DNA from: Akkermansiaceae bacterium
Lineage (GTDB): Bacteria > Verrucomicrobiota > Verrucomicrobiia > Verrucomicrobiales > Akkermansiaceae
DNA length: 64,000 bases
Reading direction: 5' to 3'
NCBI GenBank assembly: GCA_024233115.1
Contig: JACKQB010000003.1
Coordinates: 248,001-312,000 of the forward strand
Made by a program: the position numbers and the translations under genes. Under the pieces are notes generated by a model. The model did no database searches. It saw only the letters and a list, made by a program, of their open reading frames with translations, and had not been told where the DNA came from. This document shows positions 25,162 to 33,628 of this stretch, piece after piece. Each line of letters starts with the position of its first letter. Position 1 is the first letter of the stretch.

Positions 25162-25794
25162 ATGAAAACACAGATAATTTCTGCAGCCGGCGCCCTTTTT
25201 TTGTCGGGTGCCGTCTCAGCCCAGTCGTATTTCGACTTCACTACGCCTGTCTCCCATGGTGACACCATCACAGCCTCTGATGGCATTACCACCGCGGATG
25301 TCTCGATGACAGGTGGTCGCTTGACATCGTTTGCTGGTGACACAAGCCACTGGTTCATTGGTTACAATTGGGACAACAACCTGTGGAGCAGCACCGCCAG
25401 CCTGACCTTTAGCACACCGGTGAGTTTCGCATCCATTCTCCTCTACGATTTTGGTGAGGCCGACGTGGAAATCATCACGGACACCGCCATGAGTCTGGGA
25501 GCCGGCACCTTGAATGGCTATACGGCCACTTTCTCAAATGGTAACCAGACCCTGTATTTGGCAGACAATGACGGTAATAACAACACCATCAACCAGTATA
25601 TCACCTTGGCCGGGGCAATCACATCGATCACCGTGAATTATTCGACGGCTACGACCGAGCCACCGTTCGCAACCGGTGGGAGCGACTGGTCCAGGATCTA
25701 TTTCCCCGGTGGGTTTACCACCGTGCCGGAACCATCGTCGGCGTTATTGTTCGGTCTGGGGCTTGCAGGCATAGCGCTGCGCAGAAAAAGGTGA
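25162..25794 (+). CDS. PEP-CTERM sorting-signal protein
   Basis: 210 residues from the ATG at 25162 (MKTQIISAAGALFLSGAVSA signal peptide). The C terminus is a full PEP-CTERM signal: the VPEPSS motif, a hydrophobic helix (ALLFGLGLAGIAL) and the basic tail RRKR. Exosortase recognises this signal and removes the anchor, releasing the protein to the surface or extracellular matrix. The mature body is Ser/Thr/Asn/Gly rich (WDNNLWSSTASLTFSTPVSF) and probably a beta sandwich. No exosortase gene is in the window. A second PEP-CTERM protein is encoded at 27824-28843. Confidence 0.88.
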   Translation: MKTQIISAAGALFLSGAVSAQSYFDFTTPVSHGDTITASDGITTADVSMTGGRLTSFAGDTSHWFIGYNWDNNLWSSTASLTFSTPVSFASILLYDFGEADVEIITDTAMSLGAGTLNGYTATFSNGNQTLYLADNDGNNNTINQYITLAGAITSITVNYSTATTEPPFATGGSDWSRIYFPGGFTTVPEPSSALLFGLGLAGIALRRKR

Positions 25795-25823
25795 CCCGGC
25801 ATTTTATCAACACTTGATTCAAC

Positions 25824-26627
25824 ATGGGGTATTGGCAACAATGCCCCATGCTTCTTTCCTACCAGACGATCGGAAACCCTGCGGATACCCCCCTCCTGTT
25901 TCTCCACGGTCTAGGCGCGGGTGCCAGCCAGACGACCTCGGCATTCCCCAGCCTGCCCGGCACCCACCTCATCGCCCCTGACATGCCCGGACACGGTGAC
26001 AGTCAGGATTTCCCGACCGATGAGCTTCATTTCGACAGCTTCGCCGACAAAGTGATCGCGCTGATGGATCACCTCCGCATCGAGTCCTGTCATATCGGCG
26101 GGCTTTCGATGGGCTCGGGGATCACCCTGAACCTCGCACTGCGTTATCCCGGCCGGGTCAAAAAAATCATCCTCCTGCGCCCGTCGTGGACACATGTCAA
26201 ACAACCGGAGCACTTGAAACTCGTCGCCTGCGTGGGTCACTGGATTGAGGAACTGGGGATTGAAGCGGCGCAGGAAAAACTGCACGCCGACGACGCTTTC
26301 CAATCCCTGCTGTCGGCAAACAAACCCGTCGCCGAGTCCATCGAGGGGCTGTTCCAACGCCCCGTCACAGCCGCATCCACCGCAGTGCTTTACCGAATGT
26401 GGCAGGACGCTCCTTTTTCCTCGCCGGAAGCATTGCAGGCGATCTCAAACCCGGCCCTGGTCCTCACCACGGGAAGGGACGAGCTGCATCCGCAAAGCAC
26501 CGCCGATCTCATCGCAGTCCAACTGCCCAACGTAATCGACAACGAGGTTCTCCCGCCCCGTTATCATGAACCCGAGGCCTACGGACTGGCACTCCATTCG
26601 ATTGTGCGGAAATTCCTGGCAGGATAA
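25824..26627 (+). CDS. Alpha/beta-fold hydrolase
   Basis: Up to 267 residues; the Met at 25848 (MLLSYQTIGNPADTPLLFLH) is an equally good start. The fold marks are the oxyanion strand LLFLHGLGAGA, the APDMPGHGDSQ loop, the nucleophile elbow HIGGLSMGSG (GxSxG, Ser of LSMGS) and a late Asp in TTGRDELHPQ followed by a histidine near the end (EAYGLALHSIV). It resembles esterases and lactonases of the menH/pcaD type. Substrate unknown. Its neighbours (PEP-CTERM protein upstream, convergent unknown gene downstream) give no clue. Confidence 0.8.
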   Translation: MGYWQQCPMLLSYQTIGNPADTPLLFLHGLGAGASQTTSAFPSLPGTHLIAPDMPGHGDSQDFPTDELHFDSFADKVIALMDHLRIESCHIGGLSMGSGITLNLALRYPGRVKKIILLRPSWTHVKQPEHLKLVACVGHWIEELGIEAAQEKLHADDAFQSLLSANKPVAESIEGLFQRPVTAASTAVLYRMWQDAPFSSPEALQAISNPALVLTTGRDELHPQSTADLIAVQLPNVIDNEVLPPRYHEPEAYGLALHSIVRKFLAG

Positions 26628-26649
26628 GGAATGAGGCACTCACTATCCT

Positions 26650-27621
26650 TCACTCCACCACCCATCCCATCGCCAGCAGTTCATCCACCACGAACAGCGC
26701 GTCCTTGCCGCTCTTGTTCACGCTGCTGAGCCTGAGGGTCATGTGCTGGCGAAACCCCCGGCTTTTCATCACGGCGGTCTGCATGCGTTTGCCCAGGCTG
26801 CCGCCCGCCGGGGCGTAGGCGTAGATGCTGCGCTCGCTGTCCGGGGTTTCGAGTTTGAAACAGGTCCACTTCGCACGATCGCGAAACTGGCCGACGTGGT
26901 AGTCGCCCGGCCGCACAAAGACGCGCACCTCGGCCGCCTCCGCCTTGCCGGCGAAGAGATCCTCCCAGCTTGCCGAGGCGTAGCGGGCGTAACAATCCCA
27001 ATCGACCTTCGCACCGGCGTCCGTCTGCACCACCGCAAGCATACGGAAGCTGCCGTCTTCGAAGGCCGCGGCATACGCGGTCACCGCCCTGCCGTTCAGT
27101 TCACTGTGTCCCATCAGTTTGATCGCCTTGGCCGGGTGGCTGCGCGCTTGCACCGGGTAGCGTGACAGGTGCCGCCCGGCGAGTTCCGGGTTTCTCGCGT
27201 AGGCCAGGCGTTTTTCCTCGTCCGTCTCCGCGGCGAAGGCGTGCGCCACTTCCCCGGCACTCAGCATGCGTCCGCCCATACCGTCATGCTCCTCCGGCCG
27301 TACCACGATCTCCGTGCGATACGGAGCACCGGCGGCGGGCATCGCGCGATCAGGAGCACCGGTGTCATGCCTTGTGATGCGCCAGCCCGTCAGTGCTACA
27401 AATATCCCAAGCCCAGCCACAACCAACAGAAGACAAAGTATCTGCTTCGCCGTGATTTTACTTTTGTTCTTGGCCGCAGCCGAGGAACCTCGCTGTCTTT
27501 TTACTCTGCTCCTCCCCCCCCGATCAGGTCGAGTCCTTGCACTCTGCCTGGATTTAACGTCCCCGCGCGGCTGGCCATGGCGACCGTTGACTGTTTTTTG
27601 GTTCGTTTTTCTGTCGGGCAT
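26650..27621 (-). CDS. Single-pass membrane protein of unknown function
   Basis: 323 residues. A 60-residue Arg/Lys-rich N terminus (RSRVKRQRGSSAAAKNKSK) precedes one membrane helix (QILCLLLVVAGLGIFVALTG), then a long region outside the cytoplasm. The latter has a structured part with TDEEKRLAYARNPELAGRHL and a C-terminal half with VDWDCYARYASASWEDL and FVRPGDYHVGQFRDRAKW. No family was recognised. The gene is visibly richer in G+C than its neighbours, which may reflect transfer or relaxed selection. It converges with the hydrolase gene. Confidence 0.7.
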   Translation of the reverse strand: MPDRKTNQKTVNGRHGQPRGDVKSRQSARTRPDRGGRSRVKRQRGSSAAAKNKSKITAKQILCLLLVVAGLGIFVALTGWRITRHDTGAPDRAMPAAGAPYRTEIVVRPEEHDGMGGRMLSAGEVAHAFAAETDEEKRLAYARNPELAGRHLSRYPVQARSHPAKAIKLMGHSELNGRAVTAYAAAFEDGSFRMLAVVQTDAGAKVDWDCYARYASASWEDLFAGKAEAAEVRVFVRPGDYHVGQFRDRAKWTCFKLETPDSERSIYAYAPAGGSLGKRMQTAVMKSRGFRQHMTLRLSSVNKSGKDALFVVDELLAMGWVVE

Positions 27622-27823
27622 ATCTCGGATTGACTATCTCATGCACATTGAGGCAACACGCCCTTAGGAGGGGTGGGCACTCCTGTCCACCGTTTCACTA
27701 TACCTGCGGACTGGCGCTTTTGCGCGCGAAGCTACGTCGGACAAGCTGTCCGCACTTCCTATCGCTCCGCCCGACTCATTCTCCATCATGATTGGGAAAA
27801 AGGACTAAAGTGCCAAAGGGAAT

Positions 27824-28843
27824 CTAGCCACGCTTACGGTGCAGTAACATTGAAAGACTTCCTATACCCAATAAAAATATCGACGTCGGTTCAGGGACGC
27901 TGGCGACTCCAGCAATACGAAAACCTATGAGGGAGCTCCCGTTGCTCGGCCCGAGGTTGTAGCGGAACGACGAGCGCAGGGCGCCCTCGGCGCTGCGCCA
28001 AGAACCCCCGCGCAGCCCACGCGACGAGCCGATCACCGCATCATTCCACTCCCAGACGTTGCCATTCTGGTCAAAAGTGCCGTAATAGCTCTCAGAACCC
28101 GTGAACGAACCCACATCCGTTAGATAGTTCTGATTACTATCGTAAGTCGTGCTCTGCGTCACCGAATATTCATATCCAGATCCGTTGTAAAATTTGTAGT
28201 TCGCCTGATTCGCTGTGCCTCCCACATCATTGCCGGGCACCGTGCTGCTCTGAGTCGCATACAGATGGTAATTATCCCCGTCATCGCCAGCACCAATGGT
28301 CGGATCATAATACGCCGCCTTATACCACTCGTCCTCCGTTGGGATCCAGTGGCTCGCACTGCCACTCGCAGTGAACCCTGTGCCACTGGTAGCTCCAGCA
28401 AGCGCATACACCCCCGTCTCCGTGCTGCCCGATCCCTGGCCGTTCTCCACCCAGTTGACAAAGCGCGCCGCATCAAACCAGCTCACATACGTGATCGGCC
28501 GGTTCGCCGAACCAATCACCGAGTAGCTGTAGGAACCGGAAGACCCACTGCGGCTGATGCCCGCGATGTTCAGATTCGTCCCCATGTTGGTATGGTAGAG
28601 ACCATAGCTATCCGTCGCCGCCACGGCATTCAGAAACTCCGCATACTGGCCAATGGTCACCTCATACTTCGAGATCCGGTAATTGTGATCCACCGAGCCG
28701 TAGAGACCGCCCGTCGAGTTGTCCGCCGCATTATTCGCGTCGCCGACGTCTGCCCAATCAAAGGTCACTTCCGCTTGCGTAACCGGCGCGACCATAAGCC
28801 CCGCCCCAACCAGTCCAATCCATGTTTTCATGTTCATCACCAT
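27824..28843 (-). CDS. SUMF1-fold protein with PEP-CTERM signal
   Basis: Up to 339 residues; start could also be the Met of MKTWIGLVGAGLM four codons later. It has a signal peptide, then a formylglycine-generating-enzyme (SUMF1) fold: VDHNYRISKYEVTIGQYAEF, ITYVSWFDAARFVNWV, WIPTEDEWYKAAYYDP, FDQNGNVWEWNDAV, RGLRGGSWRS. It ends with the PEP-CTERM signal VPEPTS, a hydrophobic helix and HRKRG. In true formylglycine-generating enzymes two cysteines follow the RGGSW motif; here serines stand there (ALRSSFRY), so enzyme activity is unlikely and a structural or binding role more plausible. A broken copy of its 5' end lies just upstream at 28980-29130. Confidence 0.87.
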   Translation of the reverse strand: MVMNMKTWIGLVGAGLMVAPVTQAEVTFDWADVGDANNAADNSTGGLYGSVDHNYRISKYEVTIGQYAEFLNAVAATDSYGLYHTNMGTNLNIAGISRSGSSGSYSYSVIGSANRPITYVSWFDAARFVNWVENGQGSGSTETGVYALAGATSGTGFTASGSASHWIPTEDEWYKAAYYDPTIGAGDDGDNYHLYATQSSTVPGNDVGGTANQANYKFYNGSGYEYSVTQSTTYDSNQNYLTDVGSFTGSESYYGTFDQNGNVWEWNDAVIGSSRGLRGGSWRSAEGALRSSFRYNLGPSNGSSLIGFRIAGVASVPEPTSIFLLGIGSLSMLLHRKRG

Positions 28844-28979
28844 CTCTATTCGGAAAATTCACCTCCGGGTTACAGCGATACTCACATTTTTTACAAGATT
28901 TTTTCAAACAGGGTTCGAACTTCAAGCTCAAGCACCTCAGCCCCGCCAAATGCAGGACACCCATAATCTTGAAATTAAG

Positions 28980-29130
28980 CCAATGGTCACCTCATACTTC
29001 GAGATCCGGTAGTTGTGATCCACCGCGCCATAGCCGGTCGAGTTATCCGCCGCGTTATTCGCGTCACCGACGTCTGCCCAGTCAAAGGTGACTTCTGCAT
29101 TCACCAACGGCGCGGCAAGAGTTGCGATCT
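28980..29130 (-). pseudogene. Truncated duplicate of the SUMF1/PEP-CTERM gene start
   Basis: On the minus strand this stretch can be read as ...APLVNAEVTFDWADVGDA, continuing to RISKYEVTI. This closely follows residues about 20-65 of the gene at 27824-28843, with a small deletion (STGYGAVDH versus STGGLYGSVDH). The DNA from 28981 on repeats the DNA from about 28651 almost base for base. The copy breaks off within the 45th or so codon, after which the sequence is unrelated. It is a remnant of a duplicated gene. Confidence 0.8.
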
Positions 29131-29218
29131 AACGACAGCTCAAGCAAATTGCGTGCCTAATTTCTGATAGAAAATAAAGATATCCAAAACATCTCCTTTT
29201 GACGGCAGCACCTGGCCG

Positions 29219-30034
29219 TTGTCAGGCATTACCCATCTTACACACCACCAGGAAGTATCGGCTTCTCATTGCCCTCCGGTTCTGCTCAAATCGGACTTCG
29301 TGCAAAACGACCAATTCTTTCAAGACAACCGAATCGTCGACCACCTCTCAACCATCTTTGATGAGTTGGTGGGCTTCACCTATTTCGTCAAGGACACGCA
29401 GCTGAGATACGTTGCGTTTAACAAGCGGCTGCTGCAGCTGTTCGGGGTAGCGGACGGCACGGAAATCCTCGGTAAAAGGGACGATGACTTCATGCCGGAG
29501 CATATCGTGAAATCGATCCGCGAGGATGACCTGAGGGTCCTCAACACAGGCCAACCGATCCTCAACCGTGTGGAACTTGTGCCGACCGGCAAAGGCTTTG
29601 TCGATTGGTCCACTACTAACAAAAAGCCTCTCTACGACCATCAGGGAAAGATTTGCGGCATCATCGGGGTGACGCGCCCGTTCAGCCAGAGTACCGCCTC
29701 ACTCCAGCAATCGGATGAGTTAGGCTCCGCCCTCAAGTTGATGCACCGGTCGTATCGTGAAAACATCCCGGTCACCGAGCTGGCAGCCACTGCCAACCTG
29801 TCGCTCAGTTCGTTCCAGAGGAAATTCAAAGCCTGCTTCGGTATGTCCCCGAAGGAATACATGCGCCACCTCAAGGTGCAGGAGTCCTGCCACAAGATCG
29901 TCCAAACCACCCAGAGTTTCGCCGAGATCAGCTACGGTTGTGGATTTTCCGACCAAAGCCACTTCTCACGCGAGTTCACCCGGATTATGAAGGAGCCGCC
30001 GTCGTCTTACCGGTCGCGTTTCAAGGCGAAATAG
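29219..30034 (+). CDS. PAS-domain AraC-family regulator
   Basis: Up to 271 residues; the first possible start is TTG at 29219, and a GTG within SDFVQNDQFF is an alternative. A PAS domain (about 40-150: DELVGFTYFVKDTQLRYVAF, GKRDDDFMPEHI, GIIGVTRPFS) is followed by an AraC-type double helix-turn-helix (about 170-268: NLSLSSFQRKFKACFGMSPK, GCGFSDQSHFSREFTRIM). It lies 93 bases upstream of, and in line with, the pathway starting at 30128, which makes it the likely activator of those genes. The PAS domain may sense a pathway metabolite or redox state (inference). Confidence 0.83.
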   Translation: MSGITHLTHHQEVSASHCPPVLLKSDFVQNDQFFQDNRIVDHLSTIFDELVGFTYFVKDTQLRYVAFNKRLLQLFGVADGTEILGKRDDDFMPEHIVKSIREDDLRVLNTGQPILNRVELVPTGKGFVDWSTTNKKPLYDHQGKICGIIGVTRPFSQSTASLQQSDELGSALKLMHRSYRENIPVTELAATANLSLSSFQRKFKACFGMSPKEYMRHLKVQESCHKIVQTTQSFAEISYGCGFSDQSHFSREFTRIMKEPPSSYRSRFKAK

Positions 30035-30127
30035 AGCATTGACCATTTTATTCATCAATTTGCACTGATTTTTCAAGACAGTCTGCCATCATTCAGTTAC
30101 AACCGTGATCACCAGCAAGAACCATTC

Positions 30128-30988
30128 ATGATTACCAAACGCATTTCCACCGAAACCATCCTCGCGAACCTGAAGAAAAAAGTCGATGCCCGCCTGCCCA
30201 TCATGATCTCATCCGCAGGCAGCGGCCTGGTCGCCAAGCTTCAGGAGCAATGCGGAACCGACTGCATCAACACCTTTTCCGGAGCCCGCCTGCGCGCCAA
30301 CGGCATGGGCACCATGTCGATGATGTGGCCGATCCTCGACTCCAACAAACAAACCCTGGATTACACCCGCGAGGACATCATGCCTGCGCTCGATGGCAAA
30401 GCCTTCGTCTGCGCCTGCCTCAATGCCAACGACCCGCTCAAGGACATGCGCATGGTGCTTCAGGAGTGCAAGGACATGGGGGTGAACTCGGTTTCCAACA
30501 TCGGCCCGTCCATTTCCTACGTCGACCACGACTCCGAGATCTACAAGGTGATGACCTCCGCCGGCATCACCATCGACAACGAGATCGAGATGCTCAAGCT
30601 CGCCAAGGATGAAATGGACATGGTCAGTATCGGCCTCGCCTTCACCCTTGAAGACTCCATCCGCATCTGCGCCGAGGCGAAACCCCATATTTTCTGCTAT
30701 CATGCCGGAACCACCAAAGGAGGAATCAAAGGCTACGATAACGGCATGACCATCGAGGAAACCGCCGAGCAAACCGAGCACGCCTACCAAAAATGCCGTG
30801 AAGTGCATCCGGATGTCATCCTGGTCGGCCACGGTGCCGCCATGGAAAACCCGGCGGACGCCCAGTATATGTTAGACAATACATCCGGCCACGGTTTCTG
30901 GACCGGCTCATCGACCGAGCGCCTTCCGATCGAGCGCGCGGTGACGCAAGCCGCAAGCGAGTTCACCGCACTTCGATTTTCTAAATAA
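30128..30988 (+). CDS. PEP-hydrolase-family TIM-barrel protein
   Basis: 286 residues, a TIM barrel of the phosphoenolpyruvate hydrolase-like family (PF09370 type). Marks: RLPIMISSAGSGLVAKLQEQ at the start, MGVNSVSNIGPSISYVDHDS in the middle, the Glu/Asp strands ITIDNEIEMLKLA and FCYHAGTTKGGIKGYDNG, and the C-terminal phosphate loop VILVGHGAAMENPADAQYML. The C-terminal half of the plant antiviral protein Tm-1 has this fold. In this operon-like row the Tm-1-like (UPF0261) gene follows, interrupted only by a small cassette at 31005-31410. The true reaction is unknown; an enzyme acting on a phosphorylated enol or keto compound is a guess. Confidence 0.84.
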   Translation: MITKRISTETILANLKKKVDARLPIMISSAGSGLVAKLQEQCGTDCINTFSGARLRANGMGTMSMMWPILDSNKQTLDYTREDIMPALDGKAFVCACLNANDPLKDMRMVLQECKDMGVNSVSNIGPSISYVDHDSEIYKVMTSAGITIDNEIEMLKLAKDEMDMVSIGLAFTLEDSIRICAEAKPHIFCYHAGTTKGGIKGYDNGMTIEETAEQTEHAYQKCREVHPDVILVGHGAAMENPADAQYMLDNTSGHGFWTGSSTERLPIERAVTQAASEFTALRFSK

Positions 30989-31004
30989 TCGACGGCGCTC
31001 GAAT

Positions 31005-31410
31005 GGTGAGTTGTGACTGGTGAATAGTGAATGATGCAAGAAAAGCCGGATATACAGAAAAGGTCGTTTGACTTTGCTTGCCGAGTTGTTCGATTATGCC
31101 AAACTCTCGAAAAAGACCAAGTATCAAGAACCGTTGCCAACCAACTACTTCGACCAGCTACATCTATTGGAGCTAATGTCGAAGAAGCTCAAGCAGCCCA
31201 ATCAAAACCAGACTTCACCGCCAGAATGTATATCTCTTGCAAAGAGGCGAGAGAAACGCACTATTGGTTACGCATTCTATCTTCTGCAAACATCGTTCCG
31301 GAAAACAAAATTTCCAAACTAAAAGACGAATCAAATCAGATCGTCGCAATCCTGACCACAATCACTAAAAACTCACGAGCTGACAAGTAATTCACTAGTC
31401 ACAACTCACC
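31005..31410. mobile_element. Inverted-repeat-flanked four-helix-bundle cassette
   Basis: The gene at 31031-31390 is bracketed by a 20-bp inverted repeat with one mismatch: GGTGAGTTGTGACTGGTGAA at 31005-31024 and TTCACTAGTCACAACTCACC at 31391-31410. Outside these, AATGGTGA and TCACCATT also pair (31002-31009 and 31413-31420), and the left repeat continues into a tandem TAGTGAATGATG. The cassette splits the row between the PEP-hydrolase-like and Tm-1-like genes. This is a mobile or intervening-type insert by structure; no transposase is encoded. Confidence 0.6.
31031..31390 (+). CDS. Four-helix-bundle protein (23S intervening-sequence/Avd-like family)
   Basis: 119 residues. It matches the TIGR02436/S23-type four-helix bundle family: KRSFDFACRVVRLCQTLEK, ANQLLRPATSIGANVEEAQA, FTARMYISCKEARETHYWLR and a final helix SKLKDESNQIVAILTTITK. 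Related proteins are found inside 23S rRNA intervening sequences, and Avd of diversity-generating retroelements has the same fold. The gene is visibly more A+T rich than those around it and sits within an inverted repeat, whose two halves touch both ends of the gene. Its role is unknown; nucleic acid binding is plausible. It is very unlikely to belong to the metabolic pathway into which it is inserted. Confidence 0.85.
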   Translation: MMQEKPDIQKRSFDFACRVVRLCQTLEKDQVSRTVANQLLRPATSIGANVEEAQAAQSKPDFTARMYISCKEARETHYWLRILSSANIVPENKISKLKDESNQIVAILTTITKNSRADK

Positions 31411-31423
31411 AGTCACCATTCTT

Positions 31424-32641
31424 ATGAAAACAATCGCCATACTTGCCACCCTCGACACCAAAGCTGCTGAAGCTGATTTCATGCGGCAGGAAATCGAACG
31501 CCTTGGCGGGAAAGCCCTTCTGGTCGACCTCAGCGTCGTTGGCGATCCCGCCATCCAGGCGGATATTTCCAAAGAGGAAGTCATCCAAACAGGCGGCAGC
31601 ACTCTGGCCGAGCTGCTTGACCACCCAAGCCGCGAGAAAGCCAGCCCGGTCATCGTCAAGGGAGCCACCAGGATCCTGCTCGATCTCCAAGGGGCTGGAA
31701 AAATCCATGCGGTGGTCACCCTCGGCGGCACCCAGGGGACCTCGACCTGTGCACCGATCCTGCAAGCACTCCCCTACGGATTCCCCAAGGTGATGCTCTC
31801 GACAGCCGCATCGGGTGATACTTCACCATTTGTGGGGATCAAGGACATCACCATGATGTTTGCCGTTTCAGACATCCTGGGACTCAATGTTTTTTCCCGC
31901 AAAATCCTCGCCAATGCCGCAGCAAGTGCCTGGGGCATGGCACAGGTTGAACAGTGTATCACCAAATCCACCGCCAAGGGGGTGATCGGCATGTCCAACC
32001 TCGGAGTGCTTACCAAGGGGGCCATGCACGCGATCAAATTGTTCGAGAAAGCAGGTTACGAAGTCATCACCTTCCACGCCATCGGTGCCGGCGGAGACGC
32101 CATGGAACAGATGATGAAGGAAGGGATCATCACCGCTGTATTCGACTACGCCATGGGAGAGATCGCCGACGGATGCTTCGATGCCCTGCGGGCGGGTGGC
32201 CCGGAACGACTCACCACAGCAGGTAAACTCGGCCTGCCCCAAGTCGTTTGCCCGGGCGGCTCCGAGCACCTCGGCCTGCTCGTCAGCCAGCCCAACAAAG
32301 TCCCTGCCGGGTGGGAGGACCATCAGATCACCTGGCATACCCCCTATGTTTTTGTCCCCCGTCTCAACGCCGAGGAACAAGCCAGAGTGGCCGCGACCAT
32401 CGGCGAACGACTTCAATCCAGTAAAGGCAACACCGTCTTCCTGATGCCCCTGAAAGGTGTCAGCAGCTACTCCGCACAGGGTGGCGAGCTCTACAATCCG
32501 GAACTTGACACAGCTTATTGGAATTCCTTGCAAAATGAGCTACCCGAAACCGTAGAAGTAGAAGCACTTGACCTCACAGCCGAGGATCCAGCCTTCGTGG
32601 AACATGCGGTAAAGACCCTCATCAGCATGATCGAGAGCTAA
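31424..32641 (+). CDS. Tm-1-like (UPF0261) ATP-binding domain protein
   Basis: 405 residues covering the whole UPF0261 family: MKTIAILATLDTKAAEADFM at the start, AVVTLGGTQGTSTCAPILQA, the region KVMLSTAASGDTSPFVGIKD with the conserved Gly/Ser/Thr loops, TFHAIGAGGDAMEQMMKEG, and VCPGGSEHLGL near the end. The plant protein Tm-1 carries this domain at its N terminus and uses it to bind viral replication protein; its ATP binding is known. The bacterial function is unknown. The gene for the PEP-hydrolase-like partner, corresponding to the other half of Tm-1, lies upstream, and the LsrF-like gene follows 53 bases downstream. Confidence 0.87.
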   Translation: MKTIAILATLDTKAAEADFMRQEIERLGGKALLVDLSVVGDPAIQADISKEEVIQTGGSTLAELLDHPSREKASPVIVKGATRILLDLQGAGKIHAVVTLGGTQGTSTCAPILQALPYGFPKVMLSTAASGDTSPFVGIKDITMMFAVSDILGLNVFSRKILANAAASAWGMAQVEQCITKSTAKGVIGMSNLGVLTKGAMHAIKLFEKAGYEVITFHAIGAGGDAMEQMMKEGIITAVFDYAMGEIADGCFDALRAGGPERLTTAGKLGLPQVVCPGGSEHLGLLVSQPNKVPAGWEDHQITWHTPYVFVPRLNAEEQARVAATIGERLQSSKGNTVFLMPLKGVSSYSAQGGELYNPELDTAYWNSLQNELPETVEVEALDLTAEDPAFVEHAVKTLISMIES

Positions 32642-32694
32642 TGATGATAACCAATCTCAAACCCTAACCAACAAATACTAACAACACTACCATT

Positions 32695-33573
32695 ATGGCA
32701 GACTTAGACGACATCAGAGACGGAGACAATTTTGGTCTCTCCACACCCGCAGACACCAGCGCATTTTACCTCAAGGGCATGAACAATGCCTCCTGGGGTA
32801 TCAAAAACCGCATGTCCCGCATTTTCAACCGCCAATCAGGTCGCACCGTGATGCTGGCTTTCGACCACGGCTTCCTGATGGGGCCTACCTCCGGTCTTGA
32901 GCGCATCGACCTCAACATCGCTCCTCTTGCCGAGGAGGCCGACTGCTTGATGGGTTGCCGCGGCATGATCCGCACATGCATTCCCGCGGAAAACACCAAG
33001 CCGATCTGTCTTCGCACAGATACAGGCACCACTATTCTCACAGACATGAACAACAACGTTCTAATCTCTGAGCAGGACGCCATCAGCATGAACGTTTCCG
33101 CCATGGCAGCCATGCTCGCCATTGGTGACGCCGACACCGAGGCCATCACCATCGCCAACTTCAGCCGTCTGGTTGATATTGGCAACAAGTATGGCATCCC
33201 GGTGATGGGTGTCACGGCAGTGGGTAAGGATATGGCTCGCGACGCCCGCTACTTCGGGCTCGCATCCCGCGTCTGTGCTGAGAACGGTGCCAGCATCGTT
33301 AAAACCTACTACACCGAAGGATTCGAAAATGTCGTAGCCGCATGTCCGGTTCCCGTTGTGATTGCCGGCGGCAAGAAACTTCCCGAGCTTGAGGCTCTTG
33401 AACTCTGCTACAACGCCATCCAATGCGGTGCCTCCGGGGTCGACATGGGACGCAACGTGTTCCAGTCCGAGGCCCCCCTCGCGATGATGAAAGCCGTCAA
33501 ATCCGTTGTGCACAACAACGCCACACCGGCTGAAGGATTCGATCTCTTCAACACCTTGAAAAACGAAGCTTAA
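32695..33573 (+). CDS. lsrF: LsrF-like 3-hydroxy-5-phosphonooxypentane-2,4-dione thiolase/aldolase
   Basis: 292 residues, close to E. coli LsrF in length and from the first residues onward (MADLDDIRDGDNFGLSTP). Marks: SRIFNRQSGRTVMLAFDHGF, GLERIDLNIAPL, the Schiff-base region ASIVKTYYTEGFENVVAACP with its lysine, then VVIAGGKKLPELEALELC and ASGVDMGRNVFQSEAP. LsrF moves the acetyl group of the phosphorylated AI-2 product to CoA, leaving dihydroxyacetone phosphate. No lsr transporter or LsrK kinase gene is nearby, so the true substrate here may be another phosphorylated diketone or ketose. A 12-bp stem terminator follows. Confidence 0.88.
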   Translation: MADLDDIRDGDNFGLSTPADTSAFYLKGMNNASWGIKNRMSRIFNRQSGRTVMLAFDHGFLMGPTSGLERIDLNIAPLAEEADCLMGCRGMIRTCIPAENTKPICLRTDTGTTILTDMNNNVLISEQDAISMNVSAMAAMLAIGDADTEAITIANFSRLVDIGNKYGIPVMGVTAVGKDMARDARYFGLASRVCAENGASIVKTYYTEGFENVVAACPVPVVIAGGKKLPELEALELCYNAIQCGASGVDMGRNVFQSEAPLAMMKAVKSVVHNNATPAEGFDLFNTLKNEA

Positions 33574-33585
33574 CCTCTCTACCAC

Positions 33586-33618
33586 AGATCCGTCTGATCC
33601 AACCGGTCAGACGGATCT
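33586..33618 (+). terminator. Strong intrinsic terminator after the LsrF-like gene
   Basis: AGATCCGTCTGA (33586-33597) and TCAGACGGATCT (33607-33618) form a perfect 12-bp stem with a 9-base loop, followed by TTTTA. It lies between the LsrF-like gene and the epimerase-like gene. The core arm is the same as in the hairpin after metK (18304-18325). The position suggests partial termination, making downstream genes less expressed. Confidence 0.7.
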
Positions 33619-33628
33619 TTTACTTACA

